Source: Humidesulfovibrio sp. (GTDB lineage Bacteria; Desulfobacterota; Desulfovibrionia; Desulfovibrionales; Desulfovibrionaceae). From it: a stretch of DNA of 41,349 bases. Below the pieces are notes generated by a model. It was not told the origin of the DNA, made no database searches, and saw only the letters and a list, made by a program, of their open reading frames with translations. This document shows positions 31,072 through 38,679 of the stretch, piece after piece (position 1 is the first letter of the stretch; every line of letters starts with the position of its first letter). Location of the stretch: NCBI RefSeq assembly GCF_030689645.1, contig NZ_JAUYFU010000002.1:1-41349 (forward strand), read 5' to 3'. The translations under genes were made by a program, and so were the position numbers.

Positions 31072-31114
31072 TGGCCGTACAAACTGTTCGCAACGCACAA
31101 AGGAGGAAAACAAC

Positions 31115-31573
31115 ATGTTCAAGACTGCAAACGAAGCCGCCGCCGGGGACAACAAGCTCCGCGCAAGAATCTATCGTCTTGTAAAAAATGGAGTTCTTCA
31201 GCACCGAGAAGAGTCCGGCACGCTGAAAATCAACTACGAACAGCTTCTTGAACTGCTCGCGCAGGACGCGAAAGAGTCTTCTTCTGCTGTGTACGCGATG
31301 TCGTGCGCTGTTCGGAACGAACACGCGAACATGCCTGCGGAGACTCCGACTTTGCCCTCCGCCACCCCCCCATGCGTCCCTTCACCTCCTAGCGTCCCTG
31401 CCGCTCCTTCGCCTGAAATTATTGCCATGCTCCTCGCGATGAATCAGCTCACGGAGCAGGTCGGTATGTTGCAGACGCAACTCGACCGCCTCTCTGCTTC
31501 GCCGGTTCCTGAAACTCGCACGGGCTGGCTTCACCGCGTTCTCCTGCGGGTTGGCCTCACCCGTCGCCAGTAG
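31115..31573 (+). CDS. Small hypothetical island protein, possible DNA-binding domain
   Basis: A 152-residue protein. Residues 1-55 (KLRARIYRLVKNGVLQHREESGTLKINYEQLLELL) could be a winged-helix-like DNA-binding segment, judged only by the helix-turn-strand pattern and basic residues. The centre is very Pro-rich (PPCVPSPPSVPAAPSPE), like a linker. A short amphipathic helix follows (IIAMLLAMNQLTEQVGMLQTQLDRLSA), which may form a coiled coil, then a basic tail. It starts at ATG 31115, with a near-perfect AAAGGAGG upstream, and sits behind a very strong promoter. This suggests a regulator or structural DNA-binding protein made in quantity, perhaps acting on the nearby repeats; this is inference. 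Confidence 0.6.
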   Translation: MFKTANEAAAGDNKLRARIYRLVKNGVLQHREESGTLKINYEQLLELLAQDAKESSSAVYAMSCAVRNEHANMPAETPTLPSATPPCVPSPPSVPAAPSPEIIAMLLAMNQLTEQVGMLQTQLDRLSASPVPETRTGWLHRVLLRVGLTRRQ

Positions 31574-31595
31574 CCTTTCTGTCTTCCCCTTCCCA

Positions 31596-31611
31596 AGCCC
31601 CGTCAGGGGCT
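31596..31611 (+). terminator. Terminator-like hairpin after the 31115 gene
   Basis: AGCCCC and GGGGCT form a 6-bp stem with a GTCA loop, followed by TCTTCGCCTTTT. The T run is delayed, so its strength is uncertain. Confidence 0.55.
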
Positions 31612-31667
31612 CTTCGCCTTTTCTGCGGTAACTTCTTCTCCCACTCCATCCCTGAAAGCCTTTGCCT

Positions 31668-31708
31668 GCGGTTTGTTTCGCGACTTTTCGTCGCAGGAAA
31701 CAAACCGC
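31668..31708. repeat. 41-nt long hairpin with a 17-bp stem
   Basis: The outer arms (31668-31679 and 31697-31708) are perfect 12-bp complements beginning GCGGTTTG and ending CAAACCGC. The inner arms GCGAC (31680-31684) and GTCGC (31690-31694) continue the stem across a two-base AG bulge, with a TTTTC loop. No T run follows on either strand, so it is not an ordinary terminator. Confidence 0.7.
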
Positions 31709-32059
31709 GCCAGCATTTACTTTCATCTTTCTTCGCTCCTCCTCTTGAAATTCCATATTGCGAGGTCGTACGCTTTGCGCAGAGGACCACTCCGCTGGGC
31801 AAACGGGGCGCACTCCAAAGTTGGTCATTCCTCATTGACCGGCAATACGGAGGATAAAGCCTGCCATGACGGGCCTGCGCCCCTGCCCACAAATTCCTCT
31901 TTAGATATATGTCCAGCGCCTAAGGCTGGCGTAGAGCATCCGCCCAACTGCTCCGGCCTTGATGACCCTACATCCGGGCCGCGCGCGTCACGAAACGATG
32001 CGCCGGGATGAGCTGTGAACAGCAAGATTCAACCGCATCAACCGACTGGAGGCGTCTGC

Positions 32060-33025
32060 ATGGCAAAGAGTCTCACGCAACAAATCAAGGGCATTTGGGC
32101 CGCTTCGCGCATCCTTCGTGTTGGCCAAAGTCGCTTCGCAAATAAGGCGGACGTGCGGGACCAACTCCAAGCCGCTGGCGTCGGTGCAACTGCCGCCCGT
32201 ATCGCGGAACACACGCCAATTGCGAGCTACCGCACGTATTCGGCCTACAAGTCTGTGTCTCTGTCTTTCGCCCATTTTGCCGCCGAACAGGGCGTCCAGC
32301 GGGTGCAGGACCTGCGCCCAAAGCACGCCGAAGCTTTCCTTCGAGAGAGGCTTGCCGCTGGCTGTTCCTGCAACACCATGCGCACGTATGCCGCCGCTCT
32401 CGGGAAATTCGATGTTGCCCTTGGTCGTGCTCCGCGCTCGATGCGTATTCCTGAAGCGGCGAGGCTGTCACCCGGTGTCGATGCTGTTCGCGTCGAGTAC
32501 AACCGCGACGCGCCTCGGCTCGACCAGGCCCGCAGGGCTTACGTCTCTCCCGGCTCTGTTGTGCAAGCCGTCGAAGGCCCCGGACATCAGCTCGTGGCAA
32601 AGCTACAACTCGGCGCGGGCTTCCGTATCTCTGAAGTCCTCGGCTTGAACCGAGGAAGTCTACGCGGTGAGACCACTGACCCGGTCACTGGGCGTTCAGC
32701 CGGGCTTGTGTTTGTAAAAGGCAAAGGGGGATTCGGTCGGACGCAGTTCGTGCCCGTTGAAGTCTACCGTGCTCTGTCCGCTCATTTTGACGCGAACAAG
32801 GGCGGGATGAGGGTGAGATACAAAGCTTATCTTGCTGACCTACACCGCGCCGCCGAAGCTACGGGCGAGGTGTGGGCAGGAACCCACGCTCTTCGGCATA
32901 ACTACGCCCGCTCTTTTCTCGTAGAAGCCGCCGGAGCCGGTCTGCGAACAGATGCGGCGATGAAGGAAACGATGGAGCGCATGGGGCATCATCGAATTAG
33001 CGAAGTGCGAACATACACGCGATGA
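32060..33025 (+). CDS. Second tyrosine recombinase (integrase-domain protein)
   Basis: A 321-residue recombinase unrelated in sequence to the tRNA-linked integrase. It starts at ATG 32060, with GGAGG eight bases upstream. An N-terminal SAM-like core-binding domain (about 40-150) is followed by the catalytic domain with the full residue set: Arg in GAGFRISEVLGL, Lys in FVKGKGGFGR, His-x-x-Arg in HALRHNYARS, His in MGHHRISE, and the nucleophile in RTYTR at the very C-terminus. Its GC content is close to the core genome and unlike the first integrase. Its stop overlaps the next small gene (ATGA), so they are translationally coupled. It may move a sub-element of the island or resolve dimers; the target is unknown. 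Confidence 0.82.
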   Translation: MAKSLTQQIKGIWAASRILRVGQSRFANKADVRDQLQAAGVGATAARIAEHTPIASYRTYSAYKSVSLSFAHFAAEQGVQRVQDLRPKHAEAFLRERLAAGCSCNTMRTYAAALGKFDVALGRAPRSMRIPEAARLSPGVDAVRVEYNRDAPRLDQARRAYVSPGSVVQAVEGPGHQLVAKLQLGAGFRISEVLGLNRGSLRGETTDPVTGRSAGLVFVKGKGGFGRTQFVPVEVYRALSAHFDANKGGMRVRYKAYLADLHRAAEATGEVWAGTHALRHNYARSFLVEAAGAGLRTDAAMKETMERMGHHRISEVRTYTR

Positions 33026-33279
33026 CAAACACCGCGTCAAGCCGAATTCGCGAGTTTTGGCCGGTGGTCAGCGGACTCCGGCGTGAAGGCGTGAGCTGGC
33101 GGCGAATGCCAGCCGAAATGCACTGGCGCCTTGGCGTCCCGCTTGTCGCCTACACGCTTTATCTGCGCATCGCGCGGGAATTTCGCTCCGGCTTCTCCTT
33201 GGATTCGCCGGGTCACGGGCGTGCGGTCAAGTCATCTAAAAACTCGGAGCCGGGGGCGGCGCAACTCACAAGCAGGTAG
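33022..33279 (+). CDS. Small HTH-like protein coupled to the recombinase
   Basis: An 85-residue basic protein starting in the ATGA overlap with the recombinase stop. Residues 8-50 (IREFWPVVSGLRREGVSWRR, then MPAEMHWRLGVPLVAYTLYLRIAREF) match the look of a helix-turn-helix in which a GVSWR-type turn precedes a TLYxRIxRE recognition helix, as in small mobilisation or transposon accessory proteins. This is judged by pattern only. The last 22 residues look unstructured, and the final 67 bases run antisense to the helicase gene. A partner that guides the recombinase to DNA is the simplest idea. It could also be a chance frame, though the coupling argues against that. Confidence 0.5.
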   Translation: MTNTASSRIREFWPVVSGLRREGVSWRRMPAEMHWRLGVPLVAYTLYLRIAREFRSGFSLDSPGHGRAVKSSKNSEPGAAQLTSR

Positions 33280-35291
33280 TCGCGAGCGCGCGTGCAGGCG
33301 ACGTAAAGCAAATGTCGTTCGGTCTCGTAGACCTCTTCAAGGTCGGAATTGTCCGTGACGGACTCAATGCGCTCTTGCAGGGGAATGACTTCATCGTCGC
33401 AGGCCATGACCACCACGGCGCGGAACTCCAATCCCTTGGCAAGGTGCATGGTGCAAACGGAAGCCGCTCCGGGGGCCGTGTCGAGTTGCTCATCGAGCAC
33501 AAGGAACGGAATACCCGCCTTGTCGGCGGCAGTTGTCGCGCGCTCAACTTGAGCCTCGGACCGGACAAATATCCCTATTTCTGAAGGCGTCACGCCTTCT
33601 TTGACACGCGCAGACAGCCATTCGGCGACTTTTATAATCTCCTGTTCGGCGGTGTCTGCAACCAAAATGTTGGGCTCCGGGCCATTGAAAACGGACGTGG
33701 TGCCCCTTCTGTCGTCGGTGTTCCCGTCCACGTCCGCAACCGTTGGCCCGAGGAGCCGGTCCGCTTGCTCGCGAATCTGGTGCGAGGTCCGGTAATTCAC
33801 GCGGAGCGTCTGGCACCGACCGCGAACTTCAACGCCAAGGGATTTCCACGAGAACGGCAGTTGGAAAATCCGCTGTCCGAGGTCTCCGGCAAAGAACAAC
33901 CCGTTAGGCCTGCCCGCGCCCAGCGCCGCTAGGAATCGGAGCTGGGGCACGCTGACATCCTGCGCCTCGTCAACCACCACGTAGTCAAAAAGCGGGGCCT
34001 TGAGACTCACCACATGCCCGGCCAGGCGCGTGAAAAGCCCGGCACGTGTCACAAGGTTCTGCTCGGCGAGGCCAGCCGAAACGGCGCTGAACACTTCCCA
34101 GAGTGCCTTCCGCATCTTCTCCGGTAGTCTGGTTTTCCTGCCGAGCCGGGCAACGTCGCGGTATTCTTCCCATGTTGTCAGTTGCCAAGCATCAACGACT
34201 TCCTCCCACTCCGACAACATGAACTGCTCGCTCTGGCGGATGCCTGCGTGCGCCGAAGCCGCGCTTTTGAGCAACGTCATGACGGTCTTTCGGTCGGCCA
34301 CGCGAAGCCGCCCGAGCCACAGCCTGTTGAGGCGCTCGCCAAGGGCATCCATGGCGTGAACGTCAATGCGTTCCCCAAGCCGAGGTTCGTTTCCCGCGAG
34401 CACTTTGAGCTTGTTCCGTAGGGCGTTCGCGAGAATTTCCGAGAAGGTCGCGAGAAGCACTCGCGCATCTTGATTCTTCCGGGCGAGGTTCACGGCCCGG
34501 TGCAAGGCGACGATGGTCTTTCCGGTGCCAGCGGAGCCAGAGACGCGGGCAGGGCCGGAGAAATCTCGCTCCACCGTCTGCCGCTGTGCCGGGTGCAGAA
34601 AGACCGTCCACTTCTCCCAAGGATAATCAAGCGCCCGCTCCAACTCCTCAAGGTTGGCCACGACGCGGAAGCGGCGTTGGGCGTCCGGGTGGTCGAACGG
34701 CGCAACGTCCTTGGCCGGAGGCGGCACCAGTTTCGGTGTCACGCCTGTGGCAAGCTCAAGGAGTGCTTCAGCGGCTTCCGCAGGCAGGTGGTCGGCCAGG
34801 TCAAGAAGCGTGTCTTCCGTCGCTTCGCGGACCGCTCCAAGCCATTCTTCGGGAACGCCGTAGCCGAGCAACTCGTCGTCAGCCTGCTTGGCGAACAGGA
34901 AGGGCTTCGGGGGCGGGGATGCGGCCAGCGCGCGGACGGGCTCCGAGGCAACGGCAACCACGGCCTGCCGCAGTTCGACCAACTGCGCCGCTCCGGTCTT
35001 CGGGTGCGTTTCCAGCTTGCGCACCTCGGCCCAGCGGTAGGCCTGCTCGTGGTGCGCGACGTAGCAGAGAAGAAGGCTCGTCTGCGTCTTGTGGACGATT
35101 ATCCGAACATCCGCGTTCACCCGCACGGACCAAAAGCTCTTGTCGCGCGCATGGGCCAGCTTGTGGAAGCTCATGCCGGGGTTCGCCGGATTGAGCTGGA
35201 GGTCAAAGGCGGTGGTCTTCACCGCTTTCTGCTCGTCGCCAGTCAAGCGGCGAAGGCTGTCTGTGAAGGTGTCGGCTATTCGAAATTCCAT
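33213..35291 (-). CDS. SF1 (UvrD-like) helicase with N-terminal RelE/ParE-like domain
   Basis: A 692-residue protein. Residues 1-95 have the compact RelE/YafQ/ParE toxin pattern: F.DSLRRL, LNPANPGMSFHKL, KSFWSVRVNADVRIIVH and LLCYVAHHEQAYRW. A linker and then a complete UvrD-type helicase follow: Walker A GSAGTGKT (about 250-257), DEAQD (about 439-443), LFFAGDLGQRIF, the NYRTSHQI motif, MHLAKGLEF and HLLYVACTRARDYLL. The toxin part may act as a nuclease or ribosome-dependent RNase, or only as a binding fold. No antitoxin gene is nearby. The gene begins six bases after the DUF429 stop and is the last of the restriction-modification operon, so a role in defence against foreign DNA is likely. 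Confidence 0.85.
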   Translation of the reverse strand: MEFRIADTFTDSLRRLTGDEQKAVKTTAFDLQLNPANPGMSFHKLAHARDKSFWSVRVNADVRIIVHKTQTSLLLCYVAHHEQAYRWAEVRKLETHPKTGAAQLVELRQAVVAVASEPVRALAASPPPKPFLFAKQADDELLGYGVPEEWLGAVREATEDTLLDLADHLPAEAAEALLELATGVTPKLVPPPAKDVAPFDHPDAQRRFRVVANLEELERALDYPWEKWTVFLHPAQRQTVERDFSGPARVSGSAGTGKTIVALHRAVNLARKNQDARVLLATFSEILANALRNKLKVLAGNEPRLGERIDVHAMDALGERLNRLWLGRLRVADRKTVMTLLKSAASAHAGIRQSEQFMLSEWEEVVDAWQLTTWEEYRDVARLGRKTRLPEKMRKALWEVFSAVSAGLAEQNLVTRAGLFTRLAGHVVSLKAPLFDYVVVDEAQDVSVPQLRFLAALGAGRPNGLFFAGDLGQRIFQLPFSWKSLGVEVRGRCQTLRVNYRTSHQIREQADRLLGPTVADVDGNTDDRRGTTSVFNGPEPNILVADTAEQEIIKVAEWLSARVKEGVTPSEIGIFVRSEAQVERATTAADKAGIPFLVLDEQLDTAPGAASVCTMHLAKGLEFRAVVVMACDDEVIPLQERIESVTDNSDLEEVYETERHLLYVACTRARDYLLVSCAAPGSEFLDDLTARP

Positions 35292-35297
35292 CTGTGC

Positions 35298-35909
35298 TCA
35301 CTCCGGCCAGAAGTAATGAACAGGGCGTAGCGAACGTTCAGGGGGAGTTTGCTCACCTGGCAGGGGGTCGAGTAAAGCCAAGTCATGTTGCCAGTGCCCG
35401 CAAAAGCCTTGACGCGCGGCAATGGCGGCAATTAGGGCGTCCCTTTCGTGGTCTTTGTCCGAGTGGACAGCAACCGGCGTTCTCGTGCCAATCTCTGTGA
35501 AGAACGATGTCCAATATCCCTCGCCCTTGTCCTTGAGGAGAGCCTTAGGGTGCACTTCGGTGACATTGACACTTGGAAATCTCTCTCGCATACGTTGCAC
35601 AAACATAAGTCCCTGGACGAGGACTGCGCCGCGTAGAGAATTGATGGCCTGAGCATTGCCACGACGCTCCTTGCGAACCCAGCAATCAGCCGCCCGGTCG
35701 CCGGAAGGGCCAGATGAAAGCCAAAGAGGTGAATCAACCCCAAGCCCCGCCGGAGCGACAGAAGCCTCGCGGAGCACAATATCAACGGCTTCATCCGCGC
35801 AATTGGCACAGAAGGTGAGTGGGCGACGCCCTACCCCGATGATAGCTACACCGAAGTGCTTCTTGCCTCCGGGGTCAACACCAACCCATACTTTGTCTTC
35901 TGTGCTCAT
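35298..35909 (-). CDS. DUF429-family protein (predicted RNase H-fold nuclease)
   Basis: A 203-residue protein. The opening WVGVDPGGKKHFGVAII is the acidic first strand of an RNase H-like fold. Further acidic and polar conserved spots follow: LGVDSPLWLSS, EVHPKALL (Glu), and DKDHERDALIAAIAAR near the end, where Asp and His would complete a metal site. The family is predicted to be a nuclease but has no defined function that I know. Its ATG (35909) overlaps the stop of the methyltransferase in ATGA, so it is translated as part of the restriction-modification operon. The long open frame upstream of 35909 lies antisense-like within mod and is not used. Confidence 0.75.
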   Translation of the reverse strand: MSTEDKVWVGVDPGGKKHFGVAIIGVGRRPLTFCANCADEAVDIVLREASVAPAGLGVDSPLWLSSGPSGDRAADCWVRKERRGNAQAINSLRGAVLVQGLMFVQRMRERFPSVNVTEVHPKALLKDKGEGYWTSFFTEIGTRTPVAVHSDKDHERDALIAAIAARQGFCGHWQHDLALLDPLPGEQTPPERSLRPVHYFWPE

Positions 35910-38677
35910 ACCCGGAACACCTTCATAACCTCGTCGCCGAGGTGGTTGATGACCTTCACCGCAATGCGGCCGTCTTTCGGCTTGTCGAAGGGCCGGGAAG
36001 TGTCGCTGTTGAGCGTCTCCCATGCCTCGGCGTTGATTTCCGCCTTGAGCGTGGTCTTCAGGGCCTTGTAGGGGTCGTTTGCGCCGAGGAAGTAGGCCTG
36101 CCGCACGAAGAAGCTCTCTTCGTTGTAGTCTGAATCGATGAACCAGCAAGCGATGCCATCCGGGCCGTCGCTCCGCACTTCGCCCGTGTTCGGGTGGAAC
36201 ACGTCCACGCCCTTCACCTTCACCTGAATCTGCCCGTCCTTGGCCGGAATGATGTCGATGTCCGGCTCGCCGAAGATGACGAAGAGGTTGCCCTTGCCAG
36301 TGTTCTTGAGCTCGTCGGACATGTGAAGGTCCGCGTTCATCCGCGCCTTGAGAACGGGGATGCGGCCAAGCTTCGAAAACTCGGTGGAATGCGCGTCGTA
36401 GTTGAAGGCGCAGGCGATGAGCACGTCAAAGCCAGCCTCTCCGGCCTCGCGCGCGGCTTCCACCAGGTCGGGGCGGGAAACGGTGCCGAACTCCGGGCCG
36501 ATGAAGATGGCGGCGCGTTTCTCTGCTTCCTGCCCGTCGCCCTCAATGTAGCGGCCTTCGGCGCAGACCATGACGCCCGGCCACGGCACAAGCGAGGTGA
36601 AGGCGATTTTGTCGTCCTTGTGCGCCTGCTGGACCCCGGCGGTTTTCAGGTTCTCCAGAATCATCTGCACGAAGTCCTGCTCGCCGCCTGCCGCCTGCCC
36701 CTGCTTCGCCGGGTCGATGAGGTCGTCATTCTCGTCCACGGCCAACACGCGGTGCGGGGAAAGGCTCTCCACGGTGAAAGGACCGGCCACGCGCACCTTC
36801 TTCTTGTCCTCGCAAGGCTTGTCATAGAGCGGTTCGAAATCTGCCTTGGCGACAATAGAGGCATCTATCTCTCGTTGCCGACGGAGACAAAGTTCCCGAA
36901 GCTTTAGATGTGTATCTCTCGCCGACTGTCCCCAGGAAGGGTCGGCGACATGAGGTATTTCCCATTCTCTTAAGGTTTTCCCAATTTCCCTACTCAATTG
37001 ATTAAGCAGAAAAACAAATTTGTCACCATACTTGTCAACTATATTGTCAATGTCTACATTTTTCGCGATTGTGTTCAACGTAATATGTGGAGCACGTCCA
37101 TATACAAATCCGAACCGAATACGACTGAATACTGGCTGGCTAGAAGGAGCTTTATGTGAAAGCTCCGCTTCAATATTTTGCCCTTCGATACTATCACGTA
37201 AATAATAGTAAGGATATTTAGCGCCAATTATTCGTGAACGTGCTAAAGCTAACGCGACTCGAGATGTGTCGATAGTGACCCACCTACGCCCAAATTGTTC
37301 TGCAACATATGCAGTTGTACCAGAACCGCATGTTGGGTCTAACACCAAATCACCAGGGTCTGTAGTCATCAATAAGCACCGCTGGATAGGGAGTGTACTC
37401 GTTTGAACTACATACTCTGCGTTCTGTTCACCTGCCGTATCATTCCAAATCGATATCAGCTTCGATATGCTCGACTCCGTGTAGTATCTTTTAAGCAACA
37501 GATACTTTCCTTTTGGCGTCAACCTATCGATGCGTATTAGCTTCTCAAGCTTTTCTTTCGTTGCCGACCAACCCTTCGGAGGAGCCACCCATTCTTTGCC
37601 CCAACATGATAGCGAAAACTTTCTTTCGCTATTGGCATTTTGCAACTCAAGGGGAATACGAGTATATATTTTTTCAACTGGCACAGGCAAAGGCACGCGC
37701 CCTGATTTTTGTACATCAGTAAGTGGAACTCTATTACCATTATCATCATAAAACAGTTCCAAGTTATCCATTGCCTTTTCAATGTAAAGCTGTTTATACT
37801 TCATCAGCTTGATGTCTTTCGCATACCACAACAGAAAATCATGCGTTTGCTCTGGCAATAAAGAAGCGCTAGTACGTCCCTGCCGCTTTCTAAATGGAAT
37901 TATTGTACAATAATTCGCGTCTCCAAACACCTCATCGAGAATGGCCCTCACCCGATGAACATTCTCGTCGCCAATTTGGACAAACATAGAGCCTGTTTCA
38001 GTTAACAAATCGCGCGCCACGGTGATTCTGTCGCGTAGATATGCAAGATAACTATGAATACCGTCACGCCATGTGTCTCTAAATGCTTTCACCTGTTCTG
38101 GCTCACGAGTGATGTGACCGATATTCCCGTCTTTCACGTCGCGACTAGCCGTGGACCACTGGAAATTCGAGTTGAATTTTATGCCGTAAGGGGGGTCAAA
38201 ATAGATGCACTGGACCTTGCCGCGAAGCCCTTCGCGCTCGGCGAGGCTCCCCATGACCTGAAGCGAGTCACCAAGAATCATCCGGTTGGTCCAGTTGGCG
38301 TCGTGCTGGTAGAACTCGGTCTTGGCCTCCTCGTTCGGCAGGCCGTTGAAATTCGCGAACAGGTCGTACTGGGTCTTGCCGGGCGTCTTCTCTTCCTTGG
38401 TGCGGCGCAAGAGGTCGTCGATGAGCACCTTGGGGTGAACCTTCTCCTGAATGTAGAGCGGCGGGGCGTTCACCACGAGGTCCGACCAGTCCTGCTCGTC
38501 CTTGCCGCGCCACATGAGCTGGGGGTCGAGGTCACGGTTGCGCTCGTAGCGCACCTGAACCGGGGCCTTGTCGTGGGCCGTCATGAGCGCTTGGAATTCC
38601 GCCGTGGGGATGTTCTTCCGCGTGGCGTCGGCGTGGGTGATGGTTTCAACGCTCTTGAGGGTCGGGGTCTTGGCCAT
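35906..38677 (-). CDS. mod: Type III-like site-specific adenine methyltransferase (Mod)
   Basis: A 923-residue N6-adenine methyltransferase of the beta class: the catalytic motif YFDPPYGIKF (DPPY at 161-164) comes before the AdoMet-binding motif LDPTCGSGTT (446-455), with the target-recognition region between them. The C-terminal 350 residues are an extra conserved portion (ending HLGDEVMKVFRV). It recognises the DNA site and protects host DNA, and should form a complex with the restriction subunit encoded two bases upstream. From about residue 176 to 606 (roughly 38150 to 36860) the DNA is clearly richer in A+T than on either side. This suggests that the recognition region was exchanged. Longer than classical Mod (about 640-680 aa), as in the large Type III-like subfamily. 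Confidence 0.9.
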   Translation of the reverse strand: MAKTPTLKSVETITHADATRKNIPTAEFQALMTAHDKAPVQVRYERNRDLDPQLMWRGKDEQDWSDLVVNAPPLYIQEKVHPKVLIDDLLRRTKEEKTPGKTQYDLFANFNGLPNEEAKTEFYQHDANWTNRMILGDSLQVMGSLAEREGLRGKVQCIYFDPPYGIKFNSNFQWSTASRDVKDGNIGHITREPEQVKAFRDTWRDGIHSYLAYLRDRITVARDLLTETGSMFVQIGDENVHRVRAILDEVFGDANYCTIIPFRKRQGRTSASLLPEQTHDFLLWYAKDIKLMKYKQLYIEKAMDNLELFYDDNGNRVPLTDVQKSGRVPLPVPVEKIYTRIPLELQNANSERKFSLSCWGKEWVAPPKGWSATKEKLEKLIRIDRLTPKGKYLLLKRYYTESSISKLISIWNDTAGEQNAEYVVQTSTLPIQRCLLMTTDPGDLVLDPTCGSGTTAYVAEQFGRRWVTIDTSRVALALARSRIIGAKYPYYYLRDSIEGQNIEAELSHKAPSSQPVFSRIRFGFVYGRAPHITLNTIAKNVDIDNIVDKYGDKFVFLLNQLSREIGKTLREWEIPHVADPSWGQSARDTHLKLRELCLRRQREIDASIVAKADFEPLYDKPCEDKKKVRVAGPFTVESLSPHRVLAVDENDDLIDPAKQGQAAGGEQDFVQMILENLKTAGVQQAHKDDKIAFTSLVPWPGVMVCAEGRYIEGDGQEAEKRAAIFIGPEFGTVSRPDLVEAAREAGEAGFDVLIACAFNYDAHSTEFSKLGRIPVLKARMNADLHMSDELKNTGKGNLFVIFGEPDIDIIPAKDGQIQVKVKGVDVFHPNTGEVRSDGPDGIACWFIDSDYNEESFFVRQAYFLGANDPYKALKTTLKAEINAEAWETLNSDTSRPFDKPKDGRIAVKVINHLGDEVMKVFRV

Positions 38678-38679
38678 GG

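Larger units (their letters stand above)
30174..31114. other. 941-bp non-coding, repeat-rich region of the island
   Basis: No ORF here has convincing coding character; the longer frames have low-complexity, Arg/Ser/Pro-rich translations and no ribosome sites. The region holds a 13-bp direct repeat, a 12-bp palindrome, three helically phased pairs of an 8-bp motif, two diverged copies of a 65-bp unit, and, at its right end, a near-consensus promoter with a structured leader. It looks like a control or replication region rather than decayed genes. Confidence 0.6.
31574..32059. other. 486-bp non-coding stretch before the second recombinase
   Basis: No convincing ORF. It contains a terminator-like hairpin for the preceding gene, the striking hairpin at 31668-31708, and a small dyad GGTCA..TGACC near 31824-31841. 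No promoter for the recombinase is evident. Confidence 0.5.

Noticed and set aside
31668-31708. Integron attC site
   Set aside because: The hairpin lacks the RYYYAAC/GTTRRRY core boxes, and the neighbouring recombinase shows no integron-integrase-specific insertion that I can see.
31382-31828. A 148-codon minus-strand frame over the 31115 gene end and the hairpin
   Set aside because: Arg/Lys-rich shadow crossing two structural elements, no start signal.
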